Program-made: the position numbers and the translations under genes
Notes under the pieces: generated by a model
What the model was told of the DNA's origin: nothing
The model's input: the letters and a program-made list of their open reading frames with translations, nothing else
Database searches by the model: none
Origin: Bombyx mori
Taxonomy: Eukaryota > Arthropoda > Insecta > Lepidoptera > Bombycidae
Reading direction: 5' to 3'
NCBI RefSeq assembly: GCF_030269925.1
Contig: NC_085129.1
Span: 16,483,501-16,547,500, forward strand
Length of the DNA: 64,000 bases
Part shown: positions 1 through 11,839 of the stretch, piece by piece
How the letters are laid out: the number at the start of each line of letters is the position of its first letter
How positions within the stretch are numbered: the first letter of the stretch is position 1

Positions 1-103
1 TGGAATAAAGAAAGCTTTATTATTATTATTATTAATAAGTATTACGTAATATAATAAGAATTTAAATGAAAAAGTTTCTATTTTAAATTACGTTAGATAA
101 GAT

Positions 104-430
104 TTATACTTGGGTCCTGTCATCGTCAAGATGAAACTGCAAATCAAACAGTATGGTAGTTAATAAGTTAATGTTTTCTTTCCGTGTTGCACTCGGAAAT
201 TTCTCCTGCCCTTCCAGTCGCCTGGGGTCGGCGTAACATGTTTTCTCCTTCCATACTCCTCTATCATATTCCATACCATTTCTTCGCTCACTCCCCTCTT
301 GTTCACGCAATCCATCTATTTCATCTTAGGTCTACCTCTTCCTCTATATCCTTCCACATTGATAGTTAACACTCTCTTACCAACCTCATTTTCATTGCGT
401 CTCATCACCATATCACATCGGAAATGTTAA
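104..430 (-). mobile_element. RTE-type LINE 3' remnant
   Basis: Read on the minus strand, this has the typical C-terminal tail of an RTE-like reverse transcriptase: a GRGRPKMK-like basic run, then MDCVNKRGVSEEMV and a final basic stretch. An in-frame stop after the basic run makes it dead. The family call rests on the tail pattern only. Confidence 0.5.
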
Positions 431-629
431 TATACATCACTATTGAAAATTTGAAGGTCGTTAACACAATATACAAAATTAAAACACAGTCGTCTTGGAA
501 ACTGTACAGTTTTCGTAATGTCCGCAATAACAAAAACAGTCAATGCAGTTTTAATTATTTTAACGACTCGCCAGAACCAAAGTAAATACAAACTACCTAA
601 TACAAAGATGTACTATGTTTTTTTTTTAT

Positions 630-882
630 TGCCCTTGTAGGCAGACGAGCATACGGCACACCTGATGGTGAGTGGTTACCGTCGCCCATGGACTTCAGCA
701 ATGCCAGGGACAGAGCCAAGCCGTTGCCTACCGTTTAATACTCTCCACAAGCCTTGTTTGAAGAAGGACATGTCATAGCGCTCAGGAAACACCGTGGAGG
801 GGAGCTCATTCCATAGCCGGATGGTACGTGGCAAATAAAGACCTCTGGAAACGCACTGTGGATATATGCACGGAATTGTGTC
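630..882 (-). mobile_element. CR1-like LINE 3' end fragment
   Basis: On the plus strand it starts with the pattern tttattgcccttgtaggcag and continues with the text shared by the copies near 16.3, 26.1 and 33.1 kb (gagtggttaccgtcgccc, then gccggatggtacgtggcaa). The element therefore runs on the minus strand with its tail at about 630. Confidence 0.7.
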
Positions 883-1348
883 TATTATCTATGATTTAAT
901 GACTGGATTCATTTGAATGTAGGTACATCTTTCGTATTGTGTACTATATATTATAAAATATATGTACTGTATATTTCGTTCATAGCTAATACAAATTCTG
1001 CTCTATCATGGGGTTGTATTCAGCCGATTCGTTCCAGAAGCACAGGTAATACCATTTTATGCCTATTTTAATGATAAATACGAGAAAATGTGAAATTTTG
1101 AGCAAAGGGCCGATGGTGTATATCATCTGTATCAAAAAAAAGTCAAGAAGATAAAGTTGCGTTCTGGGCGCTCGATTAGAACCGAATTCCCTTAGCTGTA
1201 TCTCTTTGTATCTTGATATTAGTTGAAAAATAATATTTTTAAGAGAAATTTCTGGAATATAAAAGTGATCGAATATAATATTATATCTCTATTTTATTAT
1301 TTTTGCATATTCTCAATATCTGGCAAGCTGAATCGATAGAAAACATGC

Positions 1349-1565
1349 AGGTGAGCTCACGGGGCTCAAACCGGAGTGTTGCTAACACTGGCCCTAGCAA
1401 GAGCAGTGCTTCGCAGAATCTACCACTGGATTGGAAACGCGACCCACTGAGAAGATCTGGCGAGAAACTCAGTGGGCTGTGTCTATGGGTTAATTCGCTC
1501 GTCGAGCCCTTCGTCGTAAGCGACGGGTTCGACGAGGACGGTGACCGGGCAAAAGGCTCTTAGGC
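1349..1565 (-). mobile_element. BMC1-like LINE 3' end fragment
   Basis: It contains ggctcaaaccggagtgttgc, gccctagcaagagcagtgct and the gtcgagcccttcgtcg block that mark this LINE 3' end elsewhere in the window. It lies upstream of the first visible exon of the unknown gene at 1632. Confidence 0.7.
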
Positions 1566-1631
1566 TACCAGCGAATAGATAGAGGAAAAAGAAAGTCCCT
1601 GTATTGTAAATATTAATTGTCTTTCACACAG

Positions 1632-3423
1632 AACGAGCCCACTATTGTCTCGTGGTCCAACAAAGAATACATCGTTTACCCAGACTTGTATAAAATACGA
1701 ATCAATGCTGTGAGTATTTCAATTTGCTACGTTTTGAACCTTAACATTTATACATTTAAAAGTTCATGTGTGTTCATTTTTGTTATTACAGAAACACACC
1801 CCAGCTATTGACAATGACCATGCAATAGATTTACAAACAGCAAAGACCGATGAATCAGGTAGCAGCTCAAGAAAAGTAAATAAACTACATAACTATGTAA
1901 CGATTGATTGTAAAGATACTTTTAATGACAAAGTTATATCCAGTGACTCAAATCACTTAACCGCACCTGTTCATTCAGACATAAAAGATACTGTGGACGC
2001 AGCTCATGATGGAAATAAAAATCCCATAAAAGATATAAACGTTGATTCGCATCATGATCTAAGACCGATTGATTCAGATGCACATCACTCGGTCGCTGAC
2101 ACGAAAGACAATTCGAATCATTCGATGCATGAAGCAAAAACAAATCATACAACAGGAGCTGTGAGTGATAGTGATGAATCAATTTCGAAATCTTTTCATT
2201 TGAACGAGAAAGAATTGAAAGAATTCAAAAAAAATATTATGGACGATTTCGAAAAATTATTAAATAATGTTCTTCATAATAAAACGAATCAAAAAGGCGA
2301 TAAAGATAATTCTAAAGGACATAATAAGCAAGATATTCGGAGCTATTTGGACGAATTGAAAGAATCCATCAATGATATGCTTAAGGCTTACAATCATGTT
2401 GATGATACGGTTCGCAGTCAAGTCGGTAATGATGAACCAGAAGTCCAACTACCGAACAATCAAACTGTAGACGTTAATGGAGAGAAGGTAAGTTTGTGGC
2501 ACTTATTTTTTTATTTTATTGATTAGATAGGTGGACGAGTTCACAGCCCACCTGGTGTTAAGTGGTTACCGAGCCCATATACATCTACAACCTAAATGCG
2601 CCACCTACTTTGAGATCTAAGGTCTCAAGCTTAGTTACAGCGGCTGCCCCGCCCTTCAAACCGAAACGCATTACTGCTTCACGGCAGAAATAGGCAGAGC
2701 GGTGGTACCTACCCGCGCGGACTCACAAGACATCCTACCACCATGACTGCTTCACGGCAGATACAGGCGGATGCGGGTGATTCGTTTGATGACAGCAATT
2801 CATGCTACACTCAATTGCCTTCTCCTCTACTGGGATGTAACAATAAAATCTGTTCTTAGCGCATTGGAGACGTGATACAAGAAAAAACTGCAGTCAATTT
2901 GGACCACTACTTTCAAGAGCACGACGCTAATGTTAATAACAATGTCAATGAGCCAACGAATGAGGTTAATGCAGATCCAAACGCTGATAATGTGAGTGGA
3001 AGCAATAAATGTTATTGTGGTACTGTTGGTGGACATAAAAATTATGAAGATCACAATGCCCAGTTTAATCCAGCAAGCGTTGCCAACGAAGATCATCCGG
3101 ACAAGCTGAAAGCGAATCTATTTAGCGGCAATTCTATTCGTAAAAATAACGTTCTTAATTTGTTCGTCCTTAAAGTCGATCCTAAAGAATGTTTCGAAAT
3201 CAAATTGAATAATAAAAATGAAAAGCACCGGAATTTTGGTGAGGAAGTAGTCGGAGGCTATAATAAAGGAAATATTAATGAAAATTCTGATAAAGAAATT
3301 AATAAAACTCCAGAAGAATTCACTGATATTTCTGATAAAACTGATCTGAAATTACCAGGAGATAATAAGGAACAGGAGTTAATTAATGACGACAATTCAA
3401 AAGAATTATATTTACATATTTAA
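1632..3423 (+). CDS. Unknown hydrophilic Asp/Asn/His-rich protein (3 exons, 5' end missing)
   Basis: Three exons join in phase 0: 1632-1709 (acceptor cacacag, donor gtgagt), 1792-2487 (acceptor attacag, donor gtaagt) and 2860-3423 (acceptor ttcttag, stop TAA). They give 445 codons after an undetermined start. The first exon encodes a short ordered-looking segment (VSWSNKEYIVYPDLYKIRI). The rest is low-complexity and charged, rich in Asp, Asn, His, Lys and Ser, with an amphipathic region (LNEKELKEFKKNIMDDFEKL) around the middle of exon 2 and one Cys pair (CYC) in exon 3. I see no catalytic motif or membrane segment and do not recognise the family. The second intron has received a Bm1. The nearest AATAAA motifs lie near 3887-3950, so the fold-back MITE at 3521-3654 would be in the 3' UTR. 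Exon structure is inferred from splice signals and phase; the function is unknown. Confidence 0.7.
2506..2745 (-). mobile_element. Bm1 SINE, 5'-truncated
   Basis: Carries the Bm1 tail half (ggtggacgagttcacagccc to gactcacaagacatcctacc) inside intron 2 of the unknown gene. A short repeat of the ctgcttcacggcag block follows its end. Confidence 0.85.
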
Positions 3424-3520
3424 TATTATTATTAAATTCGACGGAATAACAAAAAATATTATGTAGAAGTGCTTGACAATGGCAACAAACAGTGTTCTGA
3501 CTCTGAGTGCTTAGTGCGAT

Positions 3521-3654
3521 TTTAACGTTCTCGATAGCGTAAAAGTTAACTCAAATTTGTATGGAGTTGCAAAGTTTGCCTACGTTTGCCGCTAGGGGCG
3601 CTGTTCCAACTCCATACAAATTTGAGTTAACTTTTACGCTATCGAGAACGTTGA
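3521..3654. mobile_element. Fold-back MITE A
   Basis: Near-perfect palindrome: the arm ttaacgttctcgatagcgta...caaatttgtatggagtt is repeated inverted around the core gccgctaggggcgctgtt. Related copies lie near 18.6, 29.5, 31.4 and 53.0 kb. It sits about 100 bp after the stop of the unknown gene. Confidence 0.85.
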
Positions 3655-3660
3655 AAAACT

Positions 3661-4101
3661 CGAACTAAGCACACTAAACATCATATAGAGCAAGATTGAG
3701 AAACTGCTACTAAATAGCCTTTGGAGCTGGTACTTATGAAAGACTCAAAAAATAGTAGTAAATAGCGTCAGATATTAATTTCAAATGTTAAAAAAGTGGG
3801 AGTGGTCGCGCTTTAGGTGGTGACGGGGGTGAAGGGGCGGGTTGCCTACTGCTCGTAAGGCACATGGGATTAGACACATAAACAAAATAAAAAATGATGA
3901 CTAAATAAAAATTAATAAATGAATAAATGAAATAATAAATAAATAAAAAACAATAGAACTTTTAGAAGTTTATATTGTACCTTTCTAATTATATTGCAAT
4001 TAATAGTAAAATAAATAAAAAAGAAATTAAGTATATGAAATTATTCTGACATATTTTAATGATATATGAAATGATTTAATTAACATATACTTATATCAAA
4101 A
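3661..4101. other. AT-rich spacer, no gene seen
   Basis: Contains many AATAAA-like motifs between about 3885 and 4025, which could serve as poly(A) signals for the plus-strand gene. A short GC-rich patch lies at about 3795-3850. No coding pattern was seen. Confidence 0.5.
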
Positions 4102-4177
4102 TTACTCTGACATATCTTCTGCATCACTTGATTCTGAACTGTCTGAACTTGATTCAGAATCATCTTGTAAGTTTAGC
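4102..4177 (-). CDS. Candidate acidic terminal exon, gene unknown
   Basis: After a good minus-strand acceptor (ttggttttatag) the frame reads LNLQDDSESSSDSSESSDAE, then DMSE and a TAA stop. Acidic Ser/Asp/Glu tails of this kind are casein-kinase-2-like and common at protein C-termini. It would be entered in phase 2. I could not find a convincing upstream exon: an open stretch at about 4695-4605 (-) after an acceptor ttatttag is possible but unproven. It may be a chance open frame or a decayed exon. Confidence 0.3.
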
Positions 4178-4920
4178 CTATAAAACCAATAACATAATTT
4201 CAGAACTTAATACTAGATAAGATACTCAGATTATTGAGGGAAATCAATAAAATATATCAAAACAATAAGACTAGTGAACACAATAAATAAACTAAAGAGC
4301 AAAATTAAAAATACTAGTGATTTTGAAGTTTAAAACTCCAAAAACCTCCATGCATATTAAGGAAGCCATCATTAAAGATATCCAATCCCTTTAAACTACT
4401 AAGAACGCAGTTACATTATATAGAAATCATTACTCCAAAAAAAAAACACCGTATTTAAACATCGTTCTATAAAAGAGAGGCTATTCAATCAACAGAATCT
4501 ACTAATGTTGAAATACTATTAGGAGATTATAAGCCTGAAGGTGATAGCCATTTCAAACAGCTTAAGTCACACTACATAAAGTAGACGTTTTTTAAAATCA
4601 AATTAAGACGGGCATATCATTATGATTTAGTGATGCACTATTGCTTTCAATGGCACTGGTTTTGTCCCGAGTTGTGCTGCCATCTCTGGACCAGGGCTTG
4701 TACTAAATAACAGCTATAAATTATCATTTGACCTACAGAAGAAGATTGGATGGTTGGTCAAAATTCCCAATCCCATAAGGTCATGTGTATTTTTCACAGG
4801 GGATTTCGCTCTCTGTATTTTCTGAACTGACAATTATTATTTATTTTAATTGTAACTTATAATCGTTAATTATAAGATATTTGATGGTATTTAAATAGTT
4901 TAAAATCTCTTTATAATATT
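4178..4920. other. Unannotated AT-rich stretch
   Basis: No recognisable repeat. One minus-strand open segment (about 4695-4605, YKPWSRDGSTTRDK) follows an acceptor-like ttatttag, but no donor is clear. Otherwise nothing supportable. Confidence 0.4.
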
Positions 4921-5125
4921 TCAATGATTCCACTTACACGCATGGACTTGTTTCAGAAATAAATGTGTTTTATTTTTATTTTTATTAATATTATTTTTGA
5001 ATAGGGCTTGTAAAAATACATTTCCTTGTTTTTTATTTGTTGCGTTGTGGCAAACAAACAACAAAAGATATTTGACAGATGCCTGAATCTCGCTTAAAAC
5101 ATTTTCAAGATAAGCTTGCATATAA
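4921..5125. repeat. Dispersed repeat D, copy 1
   Basis: Shares cttacacgcatggacttgtt, a T/A-rich middle, and the block gacagatgcctgaatctcgc plus aagataagcttgcatat with an inverted copy at 27163-27382. A fragment of the same text is at about 51900-51970. Class unknown. Confidence 0.65.
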
Positions 5126-5667
5126 AATATACAAGTTCCGCACAATAACATTTAAAGCAATATCACCCGCTCGGTGGAAGATCTTCCCTTTGTCGTATAC
5201 CCCTACAGCGTAAACCAGGGCCCCGAAACTGCGATACTTTAAAACAAATATTTTTTGTATGGAAACTAGCGACATCTTGTAGCGGATGCCCCTAAACATA
5301 TATGTTGTTAAAGTTAAGGCATTTAATTATTGTATAACTAAAAGCAGAAAATTCAAAAAATATAAATCATAAGTCTTTATTTATTATAAACAAACTGATT
5401 AAATTAAATAATAATTTGTGGTTTCTAAAAATTTACAAAATCCTTCATTAAAAGTAATATATAGGATAGGTAATATGTTACTGCCATCTACAGGAGCAAA
5501 CATCTTTGTTGAGTGCTTGAGTTGCTTAACTATAACTAATTTAGGTATGTGTATTATCTATGGCGTGATCGTGCTCACGGCTAATGTTATGTTATGATAT
5601 CAGGGCCTCACAACGTATATATCACCATTCACCATCAAACATGAGGCCTAAGTGTTACTAAGTACTA
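5126..5667. other. Spacer without recognised feature
   Basis: Mixed AT-rich sequence with no convincing exon or known repeat apart from degenerate text near its right end. Confidence 0.4.
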
Positions 5668-5746
5668 CTAAATTGCAGCAGAAATAAGTAGCATAGTGGT
5701 ATCACCCCGTGCGTGGTCACAAGACGTTCCGCCACCAATAAAGCGA
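5668..5746 (-). mobile_element. Bm1 SINE fragment
   Basis: Degenerate 80-bp piece covering the ttgcagcagaaataagtagc to cgttccgccaccaataaagc block of Bm1. Confidence 0.55.
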
Positions 5747-6001
5747 GGGATTCATAACAATTATCGACATGTATGTATTCTCAACCTAAAATGTGTGTTC
5801 CTCCTGGACAAAAAACCGGCGTACTCATATTGGTATAGCGCTAGTGCCGCTTCACACGTTAGACAGGGCAATTTCTCTAAAAATAACTGCTCATTACCAA
5901 TTCACAAATGAAGGTGACATCTGAGAATTCGATACCATGCTTGTACGATTGAAACGCAAGATAGTCAACGTGGCCTAAAGAATAAGGATAAATATATTTT
6001 T

Positions 6002-6228
6002 TAGTGGTGGTAGGACCTCTTGTGAGTCCGCACGAGTAGGTACCACCATCGCCGTTTCGGTTTGAAGGGCGGGGCAGCCGTCGTAACTACACTGAGACCT
6101 TAGAACTCATATCTCAAGGTAGGTGGCGGCATTTACGTTGTAGATGTCTATGGGCTCCGATGACCACTTAACACCAGGTGGGTCGTGAGCTCATCCCGAC
6201 ATCTATGCAATAAATAAATAAAAAACTC
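6002..6228 (+). mobile_element. Bm1 SINE, 5'-truncated
   Basis: Runs from gtggtggtaggacctcttgt to the tail atgcaataaataaataaa. A small internal deletion removes the gaagcagtaatgc block. Confidence 0.85.
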
Positions 6229-6234
6229 TAGGCC

Positions 6235-6645
6235 ACGTCTTTTAGTTTTCTACGGCGAAGACGTAAGTGTCGTCGTAACAGAAGTACCTACTCGTATACA
6301 TTATTCTCTTCAATCGGTCCCTCATTGCTGAGGATCGTGACTCCGTTTAATTCTGTCAACTAGCTGTCTCCATCAATTCCGTTCTGTAGCTTGGTGGAGT
6401 GCGTCGCTGACAGGTATTTTTAGTTCCTCTGCTATTTGGTCCGACCATCGTTTGTGACCTCTACCTCTAGGCCATTTTCCCTCGATTTTACCGGTAACCA
6501 CAAGGCGTTCCAAACTGCTGGTATCACTGCGTGCAACATGACCATACCGCAATATTCTTTGTAGACAGATTGTGGATAGACGTTGACTCTTTTCTATCTT
6601 TAACTGCTTGAGAATAGAGATGTTGGTGCGGCGGGCGGCAAATCA
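6235..6645 (-). mobile_element. RTE-type LINE 3' remnant
   Basis: The minus strand encodes RYGHVARSDTSSLERL, GKIEGKWPRGRGHKRWSDQ and AEELKIPVSDALHQATERN, the typical C-terminus of RTE-like non-LTR reverse transcriptases. An in-frame TGA replaces the expected Trp after ERN, so it is a dead fragment. Confidence 0.7.
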
Positions 6646-7041
6646 TCATTAGACCGTAGAAAATAAAAGTCGAATAATATATACGCAAAATATTTTTTAT
6701 TGTAATGTTTACCTACACACATCCACGACTACATCGGTAGCTAGAAGGTTAAATTTACAATTCTTATAACGAACTTCGTGATTGGAGCATTCAGAACGAA
6801 GACGATGTGTTCGGATAACGAAGACAATTTGGCGTACTTCGTTCGACAATCCACAAACACTCTTTTCTCGTGTGATCTTCCTTTATAGTTTATTGCATAG
6901 CAAAGGCAGAATATTACAGTTTGTATGTACCAATATAAATCGAGAAAACACAAATTAATATTGATCAGTGGCTCGTCTTGCATCCATCAAGGAATATTAC
7001 AAAATAAAAGCTAAACTGGTTTTTCAGATTGTACTTATACA

Positions 7042-7607
7042 TATCGAGGGGTGAAAGTTATATGGTTGCGACATTTTTGGAACTTTACAGGAGAACCATT
7101 TAACAGGTTACCGGACCGGAGCGGTCCCTATGGGTGGATAATATTTACTTGCCAAATTACTTTGGCAATTACTTTACCAAAACAAAATCGCAACTCACTT
7201 GCCTAGAATACCCCTAACCGCAAGCAATATGTAAGAAACGCGGACCGCCATTCCTCATCTAGGCTAATAGCTATAGCATACTGAACATATAAGAATTATA
7301 TCGACAATATAATTGCTTAATCAAAAAACTAAAAGTAGGAAATAGGAAATAGGTAGAAAAAGGAATAGCTTATTTGAGTAATTCTTTATCCATAAGTATG
7401 CATATAATTACTATTAGCAAAAAATCGCTAAAAAATCTCGGTTCTTAACCTGTTAAAGTTTAAAAAATAAAAAAAAAATCCTATGAAAGATTAAACTTCT
7501 TCAGCTATTCGAATGGGGTAAACTTAATTGAAGTTCAATTAAAAACATCGAACCGTTGATGCTGACACCAAATAAAACGCACCTTTAATTACAAAGATAA
7601 ATGTCGC
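7042..7607. mobile_element. Fold-back MITE B, interrupted copy
   Basis: The left arm (atcgaggggtgaaagttata, 7042-7110) and right arm (gaagttcaattaaaaacatc to gataaatgtcgcgtgtta, 7440-7607) belong to the same fold-back family. They are separated by about 330 bp of unrelated AT-rich DNA. Confidence 0.6.
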
Positions 7608-7965
7608 GTGTTATTTATATTACATATATTTTTATTTCACCCGTCGATATGTAGGTTTAAATACAAAATACAAATAAAAAAAACAAAAACTTTAGATCTC
7701 TTTAGAGACAAATGTGAGGTGGTTCTCATAATCTTGGAGGCGGTTATTCTCTCTGCGACTGTAATGTCGCGATCAGCGAGTGACACGTACAGAGATCTCA
7801 TTCCGGAAGCTCAGATATACTTCAGGTCACTACAGTCGGAAAAATTGCAAGACAATGCCCAGTGTTGAGTACTCTCTGTACATCCTCGTTCAAACGTATC
7901 CTCCCGTCACAGGACTCAGGCGTGAAGGTAAGCTTCAGCCCAAAGCTCATGGGGCGTGACCAAAA
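7608..7965. other. Unassigned, GC-richer stretch
   Basis: The part at 7720-7960 is GC-richer than its surroundings and open in one plus frame, but has no start or splice context I trust. It may be an old LINE piece. Confidence 0.3.
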
Positions 7966-8216
7966 CTTTTTTTTTATATATCATAGATGGGTAGACGAGC
8001 TCACAGCCCACTTGGTGTGAAGTGGTTACCGGAGCCCATAGACATCTATAACGTAAATGCGCCACCCACCTTGAAGTATAAGTTCTAAGGTCTCTGTGTA
8101 GTTACAACGGTCACCCCGCCCTTCAAACCGAAACGCATTACTGCTTCACGGCAGAAATAGGCAGGGTGGTGGTATCTACTCGTGCGGACTCACAAGAGTT
8201 CCTACCACCAGTATAC
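7966..8216 (-). mobile_element. Bm1 SINE, 5'-truncated
   Basis: Tail-first on the plus strand (atgggtagacgagctcacag), ending at gagttcctaccaccagtata. Confidence 0.88.
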
Positions 8217-8790
8217 AGCTATATAGTATATATCTATGATAAGCGGCCCGAAGCTCTCGTTTTGAAATCAGATCTCGTTTCGGAACCCAATATACACTTC
8301 GCTCGTCACTCGCCAGATACTAGATTACTTATGCAGAGATACCAGATCATTTTCCACCACCACGCTTTATCATCGATGGGTGACGTGGATCTACTAATTG
8401 GGTGCCGGAAGCCGTGGACACTACCTCAGAGCAGCTACTGGATACGAGGGCTCTAAGTAACCTAAAACATTCATTACTTAGCAAGCATTTTCTTTTGGTA
8501 TATTTCCACAAAACCATCCCACACTTCATATTCTAACCGCAATAAACTAAGCACATAATTTATTAAGGTCTACATTCCACGACATCTAAAATTACTAGAA
8601 AGCAGATAATTTTTTACATTCATGTTTAAAAACGAAAGAGATTCCCTGTATTTACAATTCTAAAAATTACAATGAAATAAAACCTACTACATTGTTTGTT
8701 CATTTGTGTAATACTGAAAAAAAGTTGCCGCTTAAAATATTACTAAATACACTCTAATTTGCTGTCTTAGAAGCTTCGGTATCGGTGTCC
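8217..8790. other. Spacer, no gene seen
   Basis: The segment 8230-8455 is GC-richer and resembles TE-derived sequence with open frames on both strands; the rest is AT-rich. No splice-supported exon. Confidence 0.3.
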
Positions 8791-8932
8791 TAGTACCCTG
8801 ACAACAGATGGCGCTATGACATAAATATTCAGAGCCTTTTAAAACTATACACTGAAATGGAGCCCCGACAACAGATGGCGCTATAATATAAATATTCAGC
8901 ACTTCTAAAACTATACATTGAAATGTGTCTTG
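8791..8932. repeat. Tandem duplication, ~67-bp unit, two copies
   Basis: Two adjacent units each read gacaacagatggcgctat, ataaatattcag and aaaactatacactgaaatg with a few substitutions, so this is a direct duplication. Confidence 0.75.
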
Positions 8933-10100
8933 GAAGAAATTGTTGTACTACAAGACGAATTTATTTTTTAAATAATATTGAATTGAAACTAGAGCCGTTT
9001 CGAAACGCTCTTATTGGCTATGTTTGTTTGTACGTAATTGAATCTTTGAACGCCATTTACACTGACTTCAAGACGTCTTATTAACTTGACAATTCGCTCA
9101 CGCGTCAAGGATCGTTGACGATACAATAATATTATTTATATATAACTTCACTCTGACATCCTTTCCGGTGTCAACAGGAGATAATTGCCTCAGAATTGTT
9201 AGCTCGGTTTGCTAAATCGCATGTTTAAGTCTTTAAACTGTTTTTTTGGCTAGTGTGACATTTCGTGAAAACGACCACAGATTAAACTTTGGTTCGTTGA
9301 TAATATTCTAATAGCTGATGTGGTCGTTGCTGTTCTTAAATAAAACAAATAACAAAACCCAATTTATTTGTTCCACCGTCTCAGTGTATCCCAGTATTAA
9401 ATAGTGTCCCCTGAAAGAGCCAATCAAGATGGCGCCACAGTAGCAAGACTGCTAAAATCATATCATTTCCACTTCACTAGCGCTATTTCGATGAGTGTTC
9501 CAACGACTTACTGTTTACAGGCGGACACTTTTCAATTTGTCCCCGTACAAAAGATGGCGCTTACCTCCAAAAAAAAAAAGAAAGCTCTCATTTCATGCGA
9601 TTTTTTTAACACAACTCCGAACTTTCAGATGATAATTTGCGACATTTATCACTATCGTTTTCATTTATCATTGTCATTTCGATAGCTCGACAAACAACCA
9701 ATTTCCAAAGATTATGAAGTTTCGACGAAGCACTGAAATCAGGTTATGTTTTTTAGAAGTTAGGTTATGTGCGTAAAAAATCATTTGGTTAACAAAATGT
9801 CACTACCAAATTCCGAAAGACCATCTGATAAAATAATTAAATGCAATTATAATACTATTTTCCCTTTTCGACGCTGCAATTTTCAATTTCGTACAAAAAA
9901 AAACAGCCAAAAAAATTTTCGCACACTACATTTCTTTTCTATTTAATGATCATTTCATATTTGAGGCTTAGAATATTTACACTATTCTAAGATTTGAGGT
10001 TAAATAATTCTTATAAGTAATACACGATGGGTAATTGAATGATAAATCATTCTTGATCTTGACCTTTGATCATTTCTGAATGGGAAGCCGGAATTAACGC
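8933..10100. other. Spacer with degenerate repeats
   Basis: About 9000-9140 carries a degenerate piece related to the repeat near 13110-13260 and 51740-51850 (aatctttgaacgccatt, caaggatcgttgacgat). Two atggcgc-containing patches lie at 9428 and 9553. No gene is supported. Confidence 0.35.
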
Positions 10101-10117
10101 GAAAAAATTCTGTAACG

Positions 10118-10195
10118 TGACGTCATTCGTGGCTAAAGCAAGCGACGTGGTCATCATGTTGACGCGCGGCCACTGCTTAACCACATGTGACGTCA
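10118..10195. promoter_or_regulatory. Pair of CRE-like TGACGTCA palindromes
   Basis: Exact TGACGTCA at 10118-10125 and 10188-10195, 70 bp apart, in a GC-richer patch. CREB/ATF-type factors bind this octamer. No promoter is visible beside it, so function is conjectural; the site lies in the 3' flank of the BTB gene. Confidence 0.3.
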
Positions 10196-10294
10196 TACGT
10201 TGTTAAAAACTGATCAGTTGAACGTTTTATACTTCATAACTAGGTAGCTTTTTTTTACTGTATATTTAATCGACAATTGTTGACGTATGTAAAT

Positions 10295-10300
10295 TTTATT
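10295..10300 (-). terminator. Possible poly(A) signal for BTB isoform C
   Basis: AATAAA on the minus strand about 670 nt after the isoform C stop. Tentative, as the region is AT-rich. Confidence 0.25.
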
Positions 10301-10969
10301 CAATATTTTCACTTCACTCATGCATAGTCATATCGCCTTTTCGCATTAAAAGTGTATAATTTCCTAAAATATTCGAAATTGAGTCAATATGCGGAATCAT
10401 TTGGTATCACCAGTGTATTTTTCTCATAAATACTGTCAAAAGAGCGTAGTTTAGTTTTAGTTTTTTTTTTTAAGTTTACCTATATTTTGACCACTATTAA
10501 CAAGATTAATAGGTACATGATTTCATCTTACTTTAAAAGACAGATAATGTAACTAATAAAAAATAAATGTTGCAGAGATGACTAATACTAAAAATATTAC
10601 ATGCTAAACCTTTAAAACACTCTCCTGCAAAATTAGTAAGTTTTGAGATTATACAGTTTTAATGCGACAAGACGATATGTACATGTAAAATCAATTGAAA
10701 TCGCAATAATTATTAAATACACATTCAATTAGAGACAACATAAGGGCCTAGTTTTTAGATTGTACCGTTATCGGGGTCTAGTTGCCTATTGTTGCATTTC
10801 TGAGAGGTACACGCTGCCTATATTAACTACCAAAGTCCTTTGGGATTCCTGCTGGAGCGACAGGAACGGACCGCACAACAGACCCACAACTGACTCGCTG
10901 CGTCTCCCAATATTGAATGAGGGTAGTTACGAAATGTCTTGCTATTCACAATCCTAAAACTCCTATGTC

Positions 10970-11077
10970 CTACGTGTTCGCCGATGGCTCCTCGTCGTCC
11001 TCCTTCAGCGCTACCATCTCGGGCAGCTTGAAGTGCTGCATGTGGAATGGGGGCTCGGGACTGCTACACGCTGGAGT
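10970..11077 (-). CDS. BTB gene, isoform C terminal exon
   Basis: Acceptor caaggttcag, then 35 codons in phase 0 beginning TPACSSPEPPFHMQHFKLPE and ending EEPSANT with a TAG stop. The exon is GC-rich compared with its flanks. It follows the 19-codon exon at 12866-12923 in phase, giving the isoform a short Pro-rich and then acidic C-terminus. No domain is recognised. Confidence 0.72.
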   Translation of the reverse strand, partial: TPACSSPEPPFHMQHFKLPEMVALKEDDEEPSANT

Positions 11078-11107
11078 CTGAACCTTGAGTAGATGGGCAG
11101 CATTTTA

Positions 11108-11514
11108 AGCTAAAGTGTTAAGTGGTTACTGGAGCCCATAGAAATCTACGACGTAAATGCCGCCATCTACCTTGCGATATGAGTTCTAAGGTCTCTCAAG
11201 TATAGTTACAACGGCTGCCCCGCCCTACAAACCGAAACGCATTACTGCTTCAAGGCAGAAATAGGCAAGGTGGTGGTACCTACCCGTGCGGACTCACAAG
11301 AGGTCCTACCACCAGTAAAGTACGCTAATTATAATTTTGCGGGTTTGATTTTTATTACACATTATGTTATTCCTTCACCGTGGAAGTCAATCGTGAACAT
11401 TTGTTAAGTACGTATTCATTAGAAAAATTGGTACCCGCCTGCGGGATTCGAACACCGGTGCATCGCTACATACGAATGCACCGGACGTCTTATCCTTTAG
11501 GCCACGACGACTTC
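11108..11514 (-). mobile_element. Bm1 SINE, nearly full length
   Basis: Retains the tRNA-like head (cctgcgggattcgaacaccg and aggccacgacgactt on the plus strand) and lacks only the last few dozen tail bases. It lies in the last isoform C intron. Confidence 0.9.
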
Positions 11515-11839
11515 AATGTATGTGGCGTGGTCTTCTTCAATGGCCGAGGAGAATAGTCAGCGGTATACAGCTGCTTCACGGGCGGTAATGATCGGTCACC
11601 ACCAGGCCCGTAAGCCGGTCTCCCAACAAAAGGTAATGGAGCAACCCAACATGTCTATGTTATGGGAGAGCTGTTACAAAACTGAGACTTCGGATTCGAT
11701 GTCTATGGGATCTGCCGTTGGCTTTCGGCAGCAGTGGGAGACGCTTCCAGATGTCTACTAAATAGACGAAAAGTTCAAATAGCTTTTGTCATATACCGTC
11801 CACTGGAGAATGGATTTGGAAGGGTCCATGGTCTTCGCC

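Noticed and set aside
2260..2448. Minus-strand hydrophobic frame opposite the unknown gene
   Set aside because: Antisense shadow of the Lys/Asn/Asp-rich exon, whose complement naturally reads as Ile/Phe/Leu.
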